A stretch of DNA of 9,788 nucleotides from DAOMOD01 sp964526035 (GTDB lineage Bacteria; Pseudomonadota; Gammaproteobacteria; Xanthomonadales; BPKI01), in the NCBI GenBank assembly GCA_964526035.1, contig CAZGKE010000132.1:1-9788 (forward strand), in the 5' to 3' direction. The notes under the pieces were generated by a model. It was given only the letters and a program-made list of their open reading frames with translations, ran no database searches and was not told where the DNA came from. Positions 1-6,639 of this stretch are shown here, in pieces (position 1 is the stretch's first letter; the number at the start of each line of letters is the position of its first letter). Both the position numbers and the translations under genes were made by a program.

Positions 1-429
1 CTCAGCGAGAAGATCCGCGGCCTGCTGGCCGAGGCGCGCGCGCAACGCGAGGGGCTGGGCGATTTCGGCGCGGCGTACGATTTCAGTCGCCGCCTGTTCG
101 GCCAGCCCGAGCGCTGCCTGCGCGACGCCGAGGTGCGCGAGCAGGTGCGCTCCGAACTGATTGCTCGGGTGCTGGCCTGGCTGCCGGAAACATCCGCGTT
201 CGTGCTGTCTGGCGCCTGCGCCGACGGCACGCGCGAGGGGCTGAAGCGCTTCGAGCAGGGCTTGGGTGAACGCAGCCTGGGCCTGGTCGATTCCGTGCTG
301 CAACTTGCACAGGCCGGCTTTCCGGGTTGTTATGCGCCGAAGGTTCTGGCTGCACGCGCACAATCGGCATTGAACACGACCGCCATCAGCGGCGAGAATC
401 CAAGCCCACGAGGGAGAAACAGGAAATGA
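1..429 (+). CDS. Unrecognised protein, C-terminal part (5' end outside window)
   Basis: The reading frame is open from the first base to the TGA at 427-429, giving the last 142 residues of a longer protein. I do not recognise the family. The visible part is rich in Ala, Leu, Arg and Glu and looks mainly alpha-helical. It has no transmembrane segment, signal or known catalytic motif. Two cysteines (in the stretches SGACADG and FPGCYAP) lie in the middle of the fragment. The last 20 or so residues are polar and probably disordered. The stop codon overlaps the start of the PspA-family gene by 4 bases (ATGA, 426-429), and that gene's ribosome binding site lies inside this frame, so the two are almost certainly co-transcribed and coupled. 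Context suggests a cytoplasmic partner or regulator of the PspA/YqiJ/YqiK membrane module; that role is inference. The family can only be decided with the missing N-terminus. Confidence 0.8.
   Translation, partial: LSEKIRGLLAEARAQREGLGDFGAAYDFSRRLFGQPERCLRDAEVREQVRSELIARVLAWLPETSAFVLSGACADGTREGLKRFEQGLGERSLGLVDSVLQLAQAGFPGCYAPKVLAARAQSALNTTAISGENPSPRGRNRK
412..424 (+). promoter_or_regulatory. Ribosome binding site fixing the PspA-family start
   Basis: GGGAG at 412-416, followed by AGGA at 421-424, precedes the ATG at 426. The first motif is spaced 9 bases from the start, a normal Shine-Dalgarno distance. It lies within the end of the upstream frame, as expected for a translationally coupled pair. 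It supports starting the gene at 426 rather than at upstream in-frame codons such as the one at 327. Confidence 0.6.
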
Positions 430-1100
430 GCGAGTCCTTGACCAGCCGCGTCGGCCGTCTGATTGCCGGCAGCTTCCACGCCGTTGTCGACGCGGTCGAA
501 AACGCCGCACCCGAAGCCACCATGGAACAGGCGGTGCGCGAGATCGACAGCGCCATCGCCGACGTACGCGCCGACCTCGGCAACGTCGAGGCCCAGCGCC
601 ATCTCACCGCCAAGCGCCTGGCCGAGGAGAGCGGCCGCCACGACAAGCTGGCCGAACAGGCCCGGCTGGCGCTGCAGCAGGAGCGCGACGACCTGGCCAC
701 CGCCGCAGTCGAACGGCAGATCGATATCGAGGCGCAGATCCCGGTGCTGGAGTCGCGTCTGGCCGAACTGGCCGACGACAAGGCGCGTCTCGAAGGCTAT
801 ATCACCGCCCTGCAGGCCAAGAAGCGCGAAATGCGCGATGCCCTGGCCGACTACGTCAAGTCGCGCCAGCAGCAGACTTCGGCCACCCGGACCGGCGGCA
901 CGGCTGCTGCCGGCGGCGAGTCGGTGGAATCGCGCGCCGAACGGGCCAGCGATGCCTTCGACCGTGTGTTCCAGCGCCAGACCGGGCTCAAGGGCACTAC
1001 TGGCTCGGGTGACGCCGCCAAGCTGGCGGAACTTGAAGAACTCGCGCACAAGAACCGCGTGGCCGAACGCCTCGCCAAGCTCAAGGCGGGCGACGCGTGA
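426..1100 (+). CDS. PspA/IM30 family protein
   Basis: A 224-residue protein of the PspA/IM30 (ESCRT-III-like) family, peripheral membrane proteins that bind stressed or curved inner membrane and keep it sealed. Residues 4-25 form an amphipathic N-terminal helix, the usual membrane anchor. Residues 30-150 are a nearly unbroken charged coiled coil (for example MEQAVREIDSAIADVRADLG at 33-52), followed by a Gly/Thr/Ala linker (about 150-165) and a last helical segment to 224. The length matches E. coli PspA (about 222 residues). The ATG at 426 is chosen because the canonical N-terminus begins there, a ribosome binding site precedes it, and it overlaps the upstream stop. The end overlaps the YqiJ-like gene by 4 bases (GTGA). 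Its place beside YqiJ/YqiK rather than pspBC/pspF suggests the flotillin-linked subtype, not the classical phage-shock operon; no pspF-type activator is visible. Confidence 0.93.
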   Translation: MSESLTSRVGRLIAGSFHAVVDAVENAAPEATMEQAVREIDSAIADVRADLGNVEAQRHLTAKRLAEESGRHDKLAEQARLALQQERDDLATAAVERQIDIEAQIPVLESRLAELADDKARLEGYITALQAKKREMRDALADYVKSRQQQTSATRTGGTAAAGGESVESRAERASDAFDRVFQRQTGLKGTTGSGDAAKLAELEELAHKNRVAERLAKLKAGDA

Positions 1101-1795
1101 TCGAATGGTTCACCGCAACCGGCAGCGCCCCGTTCACCGTGGCGCTGCTGGTCATGGTCGGCCTCGCCCTGGTGGAGCTGGTCGCGCTGATGACCGGCTT
1201 CACCGTCAACGACATTCTCGATGAGTTCGTCACTTCGCACACCGGCATCGAAACCCTGGGTGACGCGCCGACCGGCATGGAGGCGACCGGCAAGCTCGAA
1301 GCGGCCAGCATGTTCGGACGCTTCCTGGCCTGGCTGTACGTCGGCCGGGTGCCGGTGCTGATCGTGCTGATCGTGTTCCTCACCCTGTTCGGCCTGCTGG
1401 GTCTGATCCTGCAGGCGGTACTTCGCGACCTTGCAGGTTTCGCGCTGCCGGCGATCGCGGCGGCCCCACTGGTGCTGTTCGGCAGCCTGCCGCTGGTGCG
1501 CGCCTGCACCGGCGGCATCGCGCGCATCATCCCGCGCGACGAGACCAGCGCGGTGAGCACCGATACCTTCGTCGGACGCACCGCGCTCGTGGTCGGTCCA
1601 GGCAGCGCGCGTGCCGGCATGCCCGGGCAGGCGCGCGTCGTCGACGCCTTCGGCACCCACCACTATGTGATGGTGGAGCCTGAGGAGGCTGGCGACGTGT
1701 TCGAGGCCGGCAGCACGGTGCTGCTGGTGCGCAGCATCGACGGCGCACGTTTCTCGGCGATCCCGAATCCGAATCCATCCCTGCTCGACGGATGA
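1097..1795 (+). CDS. yqiJ: YqiJ-type inner-membrane protein with OB-like C-terminal domain
   Basis: A 232-residue membrane protein that pairs with the flotillin encoded next. Hydrophobic segments lie at about 11-34, 84-108 and 116-135. The C-terminal part (about 150-225) is a soluble beta-rich domain resembling the OB-fold/NfeD-like domains of flotillin partners. Family hallmarks as I recall them from E. coli YqiJ are present: GRVPVL followed by a hydrophobic FGLLGLILQ segment (about 83-106), IPRDETSAV (145-153) and a YVMVEPEE-type strand (190-197). The start is GTG at 1097, overlapping the PspA-family stop (GTGA); no in-frame ATG lies closer, and the N-terminus runs straight into the first membrane helix. 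It is slightly longer than E. coli YqiJ (about 209 residues), mostly from a loop at 45-75. NfeD-like proteins are thought to assist or anchor SPFH proteins; that this one does so for the next gene is inferred from order. Confidence 0.9.
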   Translation: MIEWFTATGSAPFTVALLVMVGLALVELVALMTGFTVNDILDEFVTSHTGIETLGDAPTGMEATGKLEAASMFGRFLAWLYVGRVPVLIVLIVFLTLFGLLGLILQAVLRDLAGFALPAIAAAPLVLFGSLPLVRACTGGIARIIPRDETSAVSTDTFVGRTALVVGPGSARAGMPGQARVVDAFGTHHYVMVEPEEAGDVFEAGSTVLLVRSIDGARFSAIPNPNPSLLDG

Positions 1796-1813
1796 TCCGG
1801 GGACCGACCTGTT

Positions 1814-1840
1814 CTGACATTCTTTTGCGATACCTGTAGT
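1814..1840 (+). promoter_or_regulatory. Weak candidate promoter before yqiK
   Basis: CTGACA (1814-1819, five of six matches to the -35 consensus) and TGTAGT (1835-1840, four of six to the -10 consensus) sit 15 bases apart in the 80-base gap before the flotillin gene. The spacing is short of the ideal 17, so this is a weak candidate for a secondary promoter. The main transcript probably comes from upstream of the window. Confidence 0.22.
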
Positions 1841-1875
1841 CGGGCGCTTTCCCCCCACTGTCCGAGGAACCCACG

Positions 1876-3594
1876 ATGGACCTGAATTTTCCGATGATGA
1901 ACGTGCTCGTGCCCGCGGCGATCGTGCTGATCGCGCTGTTTGCCATCGGCCTGGTGTTTGCGCGCCTTTACCATCGATCCAGCAAGGAGATCGCCTTCGT
2001 GCGCACCGGTCTCGGCGGCGAAAAAGTGGTGCGCGACGGCGGAGCCATCGTGCTGCCGGTATTGCACGAGACCATCCCGGTCAACATGAACACGCTCAAA
2101 CTCGAGGTGCTGCGCGCCCGCGAGGCTGCGCTGATCACCCACGACCGCATGCGCGTCGACGTGATGGCCGAGTTCTATGTGCGCGTCAAACCCGACGCCA
2201 ACGCCATCTCGACGGCCGCGCAGACGCTCGGCCGTCGCACCATGGAACCGGCGGCGCTCAAGGAGCTGGTGGAAGGCAAGTTCGTCGACGCGCTGCGCGC
2301 GGTCGCCGCCGGCATGACCATGGAGGGACTGCACGAGAACCGCGTCGACTTCGCGCAGAAGGTGCAGGTGGCGGTGGCCGAAGACCTGCACAAGAATGGC
2401 CTGGAACTCGAATCTGTGTCGCTGACCGGCCTCGATCAGACGGCTGCCGACTTCTTCAATCCGCAGAACGCCTTCGACGCCCAGGGCCTGACCAAGCTGA
2501 CCCAGGAGATCGAGCTCAGGCGCAAGCAGCGCAACGACATCGAGCGCGATACCAAGATTGCGATCGAGCACAAGAACCTGGAGACCGAGAGGAAGTCGCT
2601 GGATATCGGTCGCGACCAGGAATACGCGCGACTGATGCAGGACCAGGAGATCAAGGTCCGCGCTGCCGAGGCGACGGCCACCATCACCCAGCAGGAAGCC
2701 GAGCGCCGCCGCGAGGCCGAACAGGCGCGCATTGCCTCCGAACGCGCCATCGCCGAATCCGAGATCGAGAAGAAGCGCCACATCGAGCAGCGCGAGATCG
2801 AGCGCGAGCGCATGGTGCGCATTGCCGATCAGGAGCGCGAAATCGCCATCTCCGAGAAGTCCAAGGAGGAATCCGCGGCCAGCGCCGATGCCGACTTGGC
2901 GCTGGCCAAGGCAGTCGCGGCCGAGGAGGAGGTGAAGAAGGTGCGCGAGACCGCCACCGCCGAACGCGCCAAGGCAGTGCGCCTGGTGCAGGCGCGCGAA
3001 CAGGCCGAGCAGGACGCCATTTCCATCACCGTCGCCGCCGAAGCTGAAAAGAAGGCATCCGAAGATCGCGCCGCCGCAGTTCGCGTCGCGGCGACCGGCG
3101 AGGCCGATGCGGTGCGTATCCGCGCGCAGGCCGACGAGGAGCGCTATCGGGTCGAGGCCGAAGGCAAGCGTGCCATCAACGAGGCGCGCAATGCCCTGAA
3201 CGACCAGCAGATCGCACTGGAAACCAAACTCGAGCTGCTGCGCCAGCTGCCGATCATCATCCAGCAGTCGGTGAAGCCGATGGAGCGCATCGACGGTATC
3301 AAGATCATCGATATCCGCGGCATGGGCCAGGTGGCCGGCGAGGGCGGCAACGGCTCAGGTGCCGGCGCAGCGGGCGGCGACGGCAATCTGGCGCGCTCGG
3401 TGGTCGACCACGCGCTGCGCTATCGCGCCCAGCGTCCGATGGTGGATGCGCTGCTGAAAGAAGTGGGGCTGGGGGACATTTCCGATCTGAGCGGCCTGGT
3501 GCAAGGCGCTGGCGAGAGCCCGCCGACAGACGGCAAGTCGAAGCCTGAAGACGAGCCGCCGCAGCACCCGCCGCGCCCCCCGCGCAAGGAGTAG
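1876..3594 (+). CDS. yqiK: Flotillin family protein YqiK
   Basis: A 572-residue flotillin, a scaffold of functional membrane microdomains. One N-terminal transmembrane helix (about 8-30) is followed by an SPFH/PHB domain (about 36-200). A junction motif FNPQNAFDAQGL (194-205) is typical of YqiK-type flotillins. Residues 206-445 are a long Glu/Arg/Ala-rich coiled coil with EA-type repeats. After a conserved hydrophobic stretch (about 455-483, ending in IKIIDIRGM) comes a Gly/Ala-rich linker (485-503), a short helical patch (505-543) and a Pro-rich, charged tail (548-572). Length is close to E. coli YqiK (about 553). The ATG at 1876 is preceded by GAGGAA (1864-1869) with 6 bases spacing, a strong ribosome binding site, and leads directly into the membrane helix. 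It is 80 bases after yqiJ on the same strand, so operon membership is likely, with possible independent expression from the gap. Confidence 0.95.
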   Translation: MDLNFPMMNVLVPAAIVLIALFAIGLVFARLYHRSSKEIAFVRTGLGGEKVVRDGGAIVLPVLHETIPVNMNTLKLEVLRAREAALITHDRMRVDVMAEFYVRVKPDANAISTAAQTLGRRTMEPAALKELVEGKFVDALRAVAAGMTMEGLHENRVDFAQKVQVAVAEDLHKNGLELESVSLTGLDQTAADFFNPQNAFDAQGLTKLTQEIELRRKQRNDIERDTKIAIEHKNLETERKSLDIGRDQEYARLMQDQEIKVRAAEATATITQQEAERRREAEQARIASERAIAESEIEKKRHIEQREIERERMVRIADQEREIAISEKSKEESAASADADLALAKAVAAEEEVKKVRETATAERAKAVRLVQAREQAEQDAISITVAAEAEKKASEDRAAAVRVAATGEADAVRIRAQADEERYRVEAEGKRAINEARNALNDQQIALETKLELLRQLPIIIQQSVKPMERIDGIKIIDIRGMGQVAGEGGNGSGAGAAGGDGNLARSVVDHALRYRAQRPMVDALLKEVGLGDISDLSGLVQGAGESPPTDGKSKPEDEPPQHPPRPPRKE

Positions 3595-3606
3595 CGCCGC
3601 CGGCGC
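3594..3606 (+). other. Short GC hairpin at the yqiK stop
   Basis: GCGCC and GGCGC arms around a 3-base loop begin at the last base of the yqiK stop codon. There is no T-tract, so it is not a convincing intrinsic terminator, but it could stabilise the 3' end of the operon transcript. A chance hairpin is possible in DNA this GC-rich. Confidence 0.25.
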
Positions 3607-3686
3607 CATGCCCTGAACGGGTGTACTCCGGTCCGTGCTGCACCCCGCAGCCCAGTCCGGCGCGACCGCGCGTCCGCAGCCAACCT

Positions 3687-3715
3687 TTGCGTGCCGGGGC
3701 GCCAGCGGCTACCCT
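3687..3715 (+). promoter_or_regulatory. Candidate sigma-70 promoter for the TPR-PEBP gene pair
   Basis: TTGCGT (3687-3692) and TACCCT (3710-3715) are separated by exactly 17 bases. They match the -35 TTGACA box at four of six positions and keep the TA...T core of the -10 box. Transcription would start near 3722, leaving a leader of roughly 85 bases before the ATG at 3806. The site lies in the only sizeable gap between the flotillin operon and the TPR gene, where a new promoter is expected. The rest of the 211-base gap (3595-3805) is GC-rich with no gene that I can support. Confidence 0.42.
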
Positions 3716-3805
3716 GCGCGGCATTCCCGTGCGGATTCTGCCGGGCGCGCAGGCGCCCGCCGGGGTCCGCTGCCCCGCCGCGCAACCTCCCGTCTGTACC
3801 CCCTC

Positions 3806-5890
3806 ATGCTCGAAGACATCATCCAATCGCATCAACAGGGCCGCCTGGACCACGCCGAGGCCGGCTATCGCAAACACCTGCAGACCGCGCCCGAAGACCA
3901 TCGCGCGCTGTACCTGCTGTCGATGCTGCTCAAACAGCGCGGCCAGCGTGACGAGCCGGTCAACCTCATCAATCGAGCCATCACGCTGGCGCCCGACCAG
4001 GCCTCGTACATGCTGGCGCTGGCCGGCATGCAGATGGAATCCGGGCACATCGCCGCGGCGCAAAGCAGTCTTGCCGCCACCATCAAGCTGAATCCCAATG
4101 CGGTACAGGCCTACGTGCTGCTGGCGCGCATCGCGCGGCGGGCCGGCGACAGCGCGGAAGCCGCGAAGCAGATCAATCTGGCGCTGCGCTGCGATCCGGA
4201 GTTTCCCGAGGCGCTGCTTCTCGCCGGCAATCTGGCGTTGGAACGCGGCGAGGCCGAAGAGGCGGTTCGCGTACTGGCCGCTCTGGCGCAGAAGCGGCCA
4301 CAGGACGCCTCGGTACAGGCCTGCCTGGGTCAGGCGTTTCTGGCTCAGGGCATGTTCGCTTTTGCAGAACAGAGCCTGCGCAATGCCGTGAAGCTGGCGC
4401 CGGACTTCGTATCAGCCCGGGTCGCGCTCGGCGACGCGCTGCTGCGCCAGGGCCAGGTCATCGAGGCGCGTGAGCTGCTCGCTGGTGCGTTGGCAGAAGA
4501 CCCCTCCAGCCAGGTCAGCCGCCTGCTGCTCGGTGACGCTTGCCGCGCCAGCGGCGACTTTGCTGCGGCGCTCGATGCCTACGCGCCGCTCTCCGAGGCG
4601 CTCGCTGCGCATCCTCCGTTCGCCACCGCCTACGCCGACGCGCTGATGAACACGGGTCGCATCGGCGAAGCGGTGAGTCAGCTCGACAAAGTGCTGGCTG
4701 AGCAACCGACCTATGCACCGGCATGGCGCGCGCGTCTGCAGGCGGCGCGCGTGGGTGGCGACAGCAACGCGGTCGAAGCAGTCATTGACCGCTGGCGCGA
4801 AGCCATTCCGGACGACCCGGGCGTCGTCGAGGCGCTGGCGCTGCTGCGCGAAGGCAGCGCGCCGGAAGATGCGGAGCAGCTCGCCGACCAGGCCATCCTG
4901 GCCGACCCCGACGCGCTCGCAGCACATCTCATCAAGGCGCGGGCCCTGTTGCGACGCGGCGACGCTGCGGCAGCGGTCGCAGTGCTCGACGCGGCTGCAA
5001 CCCGCGCCATTGAGCCCGCTGCGCAGGCGAACCTGCAGCGCACGCTGGGCGCCGCCCGCCACGCGCTGGGTGAGCACGGGCGAGCCGTGGACCACTGGCG
5101 CAATGCCCAGCGACTGTTCAACCTGGCGCCAGACCTGCCGCCGCTGAGCGACGCACGGCGACTGCCTGCGCACGCGCCGCTCACGCAGCAGCTGGAGGAA
5201 AACGCTCTGCGTCCGCTATTCCTGGTAGCGCCCCCAGGTGCCGGCGGCGAGCCGGCGGCGGCACTGCTGCAGGATCTGGGCCTGCGCGTCCTGTCCGACC
5301 GCTTCTTCGCGCCCCCGCGGCGCCAGGACGCCTTCAGCGATCACGATCTCAAGACCTGGCATCCCGACCCTGACGAGGAGCGCGTCCAGGAATTCCGGAC
5401 GCGCTATCGCGCCGGCCTTGAGCAGGTGGGGATCGATGGCAGCGAACCTTTCGTCGACTGGCTGCCGAGTTTCGATGCCGGTTCGCTTCCGCTGCTGACG
5501 CGCGCCTTTCCCGGCGCGCGTCTGCTGGTGGCACAGCGCGATCGCTGCGATGCGTTGCTGCACTGGCTGGCAGTCGGCACGCCACAGCGCGCCTCGCTGG
5601 ATGCGATCGAGCCGGCCGCGCTGTGGTTGTCGGCAGCATTCGACCACGCCGAGCACGCCGCGCAGGCGCCGATTGCGCAGGTGCTTGCGGTCGATGCCAT
5701 TGTCACGCCGGCCGATGTTCCGCCCGCCCTGCTGTCGCTGGCCGGACTCGATGCAGCGCCCGCGCTGGAGCGCTTCACGCGTGCCCGTGCGCAACCCGGG
5801 GGCGTGCCGCTCGAACTGAAGCCCGGCGACTGGGAACGCTACGCCGAGCTGCTCGCTGCGCCCTTCGACGCAGTGCGGGCACCGGCTTGA
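3806..5890 (+). CDS. TPR protein with degenerate sulfotransferase-like C-terminal domain
   Basis: A 694-residue cytoplasmic-looking protein with no signal peptide. Residues 1-440 are stacked tetratricopeptide repeats; typical helix pairs end in APD, NPN, DPE or APD-like turns (for example near 63, 97, 131 and 199). The C-terminal part (about 468-690) follows the layout of sulfotransferases that are fused to TPRs: a strand-loop-helix at PLFLVAPPGAGGEP (470-483) in place of the sulfate-donor loop, DWLPSFDAGSLPLLTRAFPG (551-570) matching the family's 'D-LP-nF' region, then ARLLVAQRDRCDALL (571-585) matching the RDP-D segment, and a WERYAELLAAPF end. The Arg/Lys-Ser-Gly-Thr-Thr residues of the donor loop are missing, so catalysis is doubtful. 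The start at 3806 fits the first TPR helix; the frame upstream is Pro/Arg-rich and not protein-like. No ribosome binding site is visible. It lies 17 bases before the PEBP gene, so they are probably co-transcribed. Confidence 0.85.
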   Translation: MLEDIIQSHQQGRLDHAEAGYRKHLQTAPEDHRALYLLSMLLKQRGQRDEPVNLINRAITLAPDQASYMLALAGMQMESGHIAAAQSSLAATIKLNPNAVQAYVLLARIARRAGDSAEAAKQINLALRCDPEFPEALLLAGNLALERGEAEEAVRVLAALAQKRPQDASVQACLGQAFLAQGMFAFAEQSLRNAVKLAPDFVSARVALGDALLRQGQVIEARELLAGALAEDPSSQVSRLLLGDACRASGDFAAALDAYAPLSEALAAHPPFATAYADALMNTGRIGEAVSQLDKVLAEQPTYAPAWRARLQAARVGGDSNAVEAVIDRWREAIPDDPGVVEALALLREGSAPEDAEQLADQAILADPDALAAHLIKARALLRRGDAAAAVAVLDAAATRAIEPAAQANLQRTLGAARHALGEHGRAVDHWRNAQRLFNLAPDLPPLSDARRLPAHAPLTQQLEENALRPLFLVAPPGAGGEPAAALLQDLGLRVLSDRFFAPPRRQDAFSDHDLKTWHPDPDEERVQEFRTRYRAGLEQVGIDGSEPFVDWLPSFDAGSLPLLTRAFPGARLLVAQRDRCDALLHWLAVGTPQRASLDAIEPAALWLSAAFDHAEHAAQAPIAQVLAVDAIVTPADVPPALLSLAGLDAAPALERFTRARAQPGGVPLELKPGDWERYAELLAAPFDAVRAPA

Positions 5891-5907
5891 TAGGCGATGC
5901 GAAGACC

Positions 5908-6543
5908 ATGAAACTGTCCAGCCAGAGCTTCACCCATATGGGCGCGATTCCGTCGCGCTGCGCGTTCGGCAAGACCGGCCCCGACAGCCCCTGCATCCTC
6001 AGCGACAACCTGAGTCCCCAGCTGGCGTGGAGCAACGCACCGCAGGGCACGCGCTCGTTCGTGCTCATGTGTATCGACAGCGATGCCCCGTCCAGGCCCG
6101 ACGATGTCAACCAGGAAGGTCGCGAGGTTCCGGTTGACTTGCCGCGCGTCGATTTCGTCCATTGGCTGATGATCGACATCGCGCCGAACTGCCGCGAGCT
6201 GGCCGAGGGGCAGTGTTCGGAGGGCGTCACCGCGCGCGGCAAGCAGAACCCCGCGGGTCCCGCCGGCAGCCGCCAGGGCATCAACGACTACAGCAGCTGG
6301 TTCGCCGGCGACCCGGAGATGGGCGGCGACTGGTATGGCTATGACGGACCCTGTCCGCCGTGGAACGATCCGCTGCTGCATCGCTACCACTTTTACCTGT
6401 ACGCGCTGGATGTCGACGCACTCGGCCTGTCGGGCCGATTCACCGTCGATGAGGTGCGCGACGCGATGATCGGGCACGTGATCGGCGAGACGGCGATCAC
6501 TGGTACCTACAGTCTGTATCCCGGCAAGGCGGTCGGCGCCTGA
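5908..6543 (+). CDS. YbhB/YbcL family (PEBP, Raf kinase inhibitor-like) protein
   Basis: A 211-residue phosphatidylethanolamine-binding-protein fold. Known bacterial members bind small anionic ligands, but their cellular job is poorly defined. Diagnostic elements are present in order: SPQLAWSNAPQGTRSFVLMC (36-55), the DSDAPSRPD loop (57-65) equivalent to the DPDAP motif, FVHWLMIDI (83-91) with the conserved His85-Trp86, YGYDGPCPP (143-151) and HRYHFYLYALD (158-168). It is longer than E. coli YbhB (about 158 residues), with extra sequence at about 64-82 (VNQEGREVPVDLPR) and 120-142. This matches a long PEBP subtype. There is no signal peptide, so it is probably cytoplasmic, unlike periplasmic YbcL. 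The ATG at 5908 gives the canonical MKLSSQSF start; upstream in-frame codons lie inside the TPR gene in another frame. It is likely expressed with the TPR gene 17 bases upstream. Confidence 0.93.
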   Translation: MKLSSQSFTHMGAIPSRCAFGKTGPDSPCILSDNLSPQLAWSNAPQGTRSFVLMCIDSDAPSRPDDVNQEGREVPVDLPRVDFVHWLMIDIAPNCRELAEGQCSEGVTARGKQNPAGPAGSRQGINDYSSWFAGDPEMGGDWYGYDGPCPPWNDPLLHRYHFYLYALDVDALGLSGRFTVDEVRDAMIGHVIGETAITGTYSLYPGKAVGA

Positions 6544-6548
6544 ACGCG

Positions 6549-6568
6549 GGCAGTGCCAGCGCACTGCC
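6549..6568 (+). terminator. Perfect 8-bp hairpin after the PEBP gene, possible terminator
   Basis: GGCAGTGC (6549-6556) and GCACTGCC (6561-6568) are exact inverted repeats around a 4-base loop (CAGC), starting 6 bases after the stop codon. The position fits a transcription end for the TPR-PEBP unit. No T-tract follows, so it would be a non-canonical or Rho-assisted terminator, or an mRNA-stabilising stem. Confidence 0.4.
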
Positions 6569-6639
6569 ACACCTGCGCCCGGCGCCTGCCGCGCTGTGCA
6601 CGACGCAGCGTTCGTTGAGGCCGGTACGCTGATGTCCCC

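Noticed and set aside
327..425. Upstream in-frame extension of the PspA-family protein
   Set aside because: These 33 residues overlap the end of the previous gene, are unlike the family N-terminus, and lack a ribosome binding site, whereas 426 has one.
851..1858. A 335-residue open frame on the minus strand opposite pspA-family and yqiJ genes
   Set aside because: Gln/His/Arg-rich antisense translation without a recognisable domain; the plus-strand genes explain the region fully.
1663..2781. A 372-residue open frame on the minus strand opposite yqiK
   Set aside because: It is the shadow of the coiled-coil coding region and crosses the yqiJ-yqiK gap; low-complexity composition, no motif and no plausible start signal.
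3635..3805. GTG-started N-terminal extension of the TPR protein
   Set aside because: The 57 added residues are Pro/Arg/Gly-rich with no signal peptide pattern and would overlap the candidate promoter; the TPR fold starts at the ATG at 3806.
4412..5173. A 253-residue minus-strand frame opposite the TPR gene
   Set aside because: Antisense shadow of a repeat-rich, GC-rich gene; the TPR frame has the coherent protein signal.
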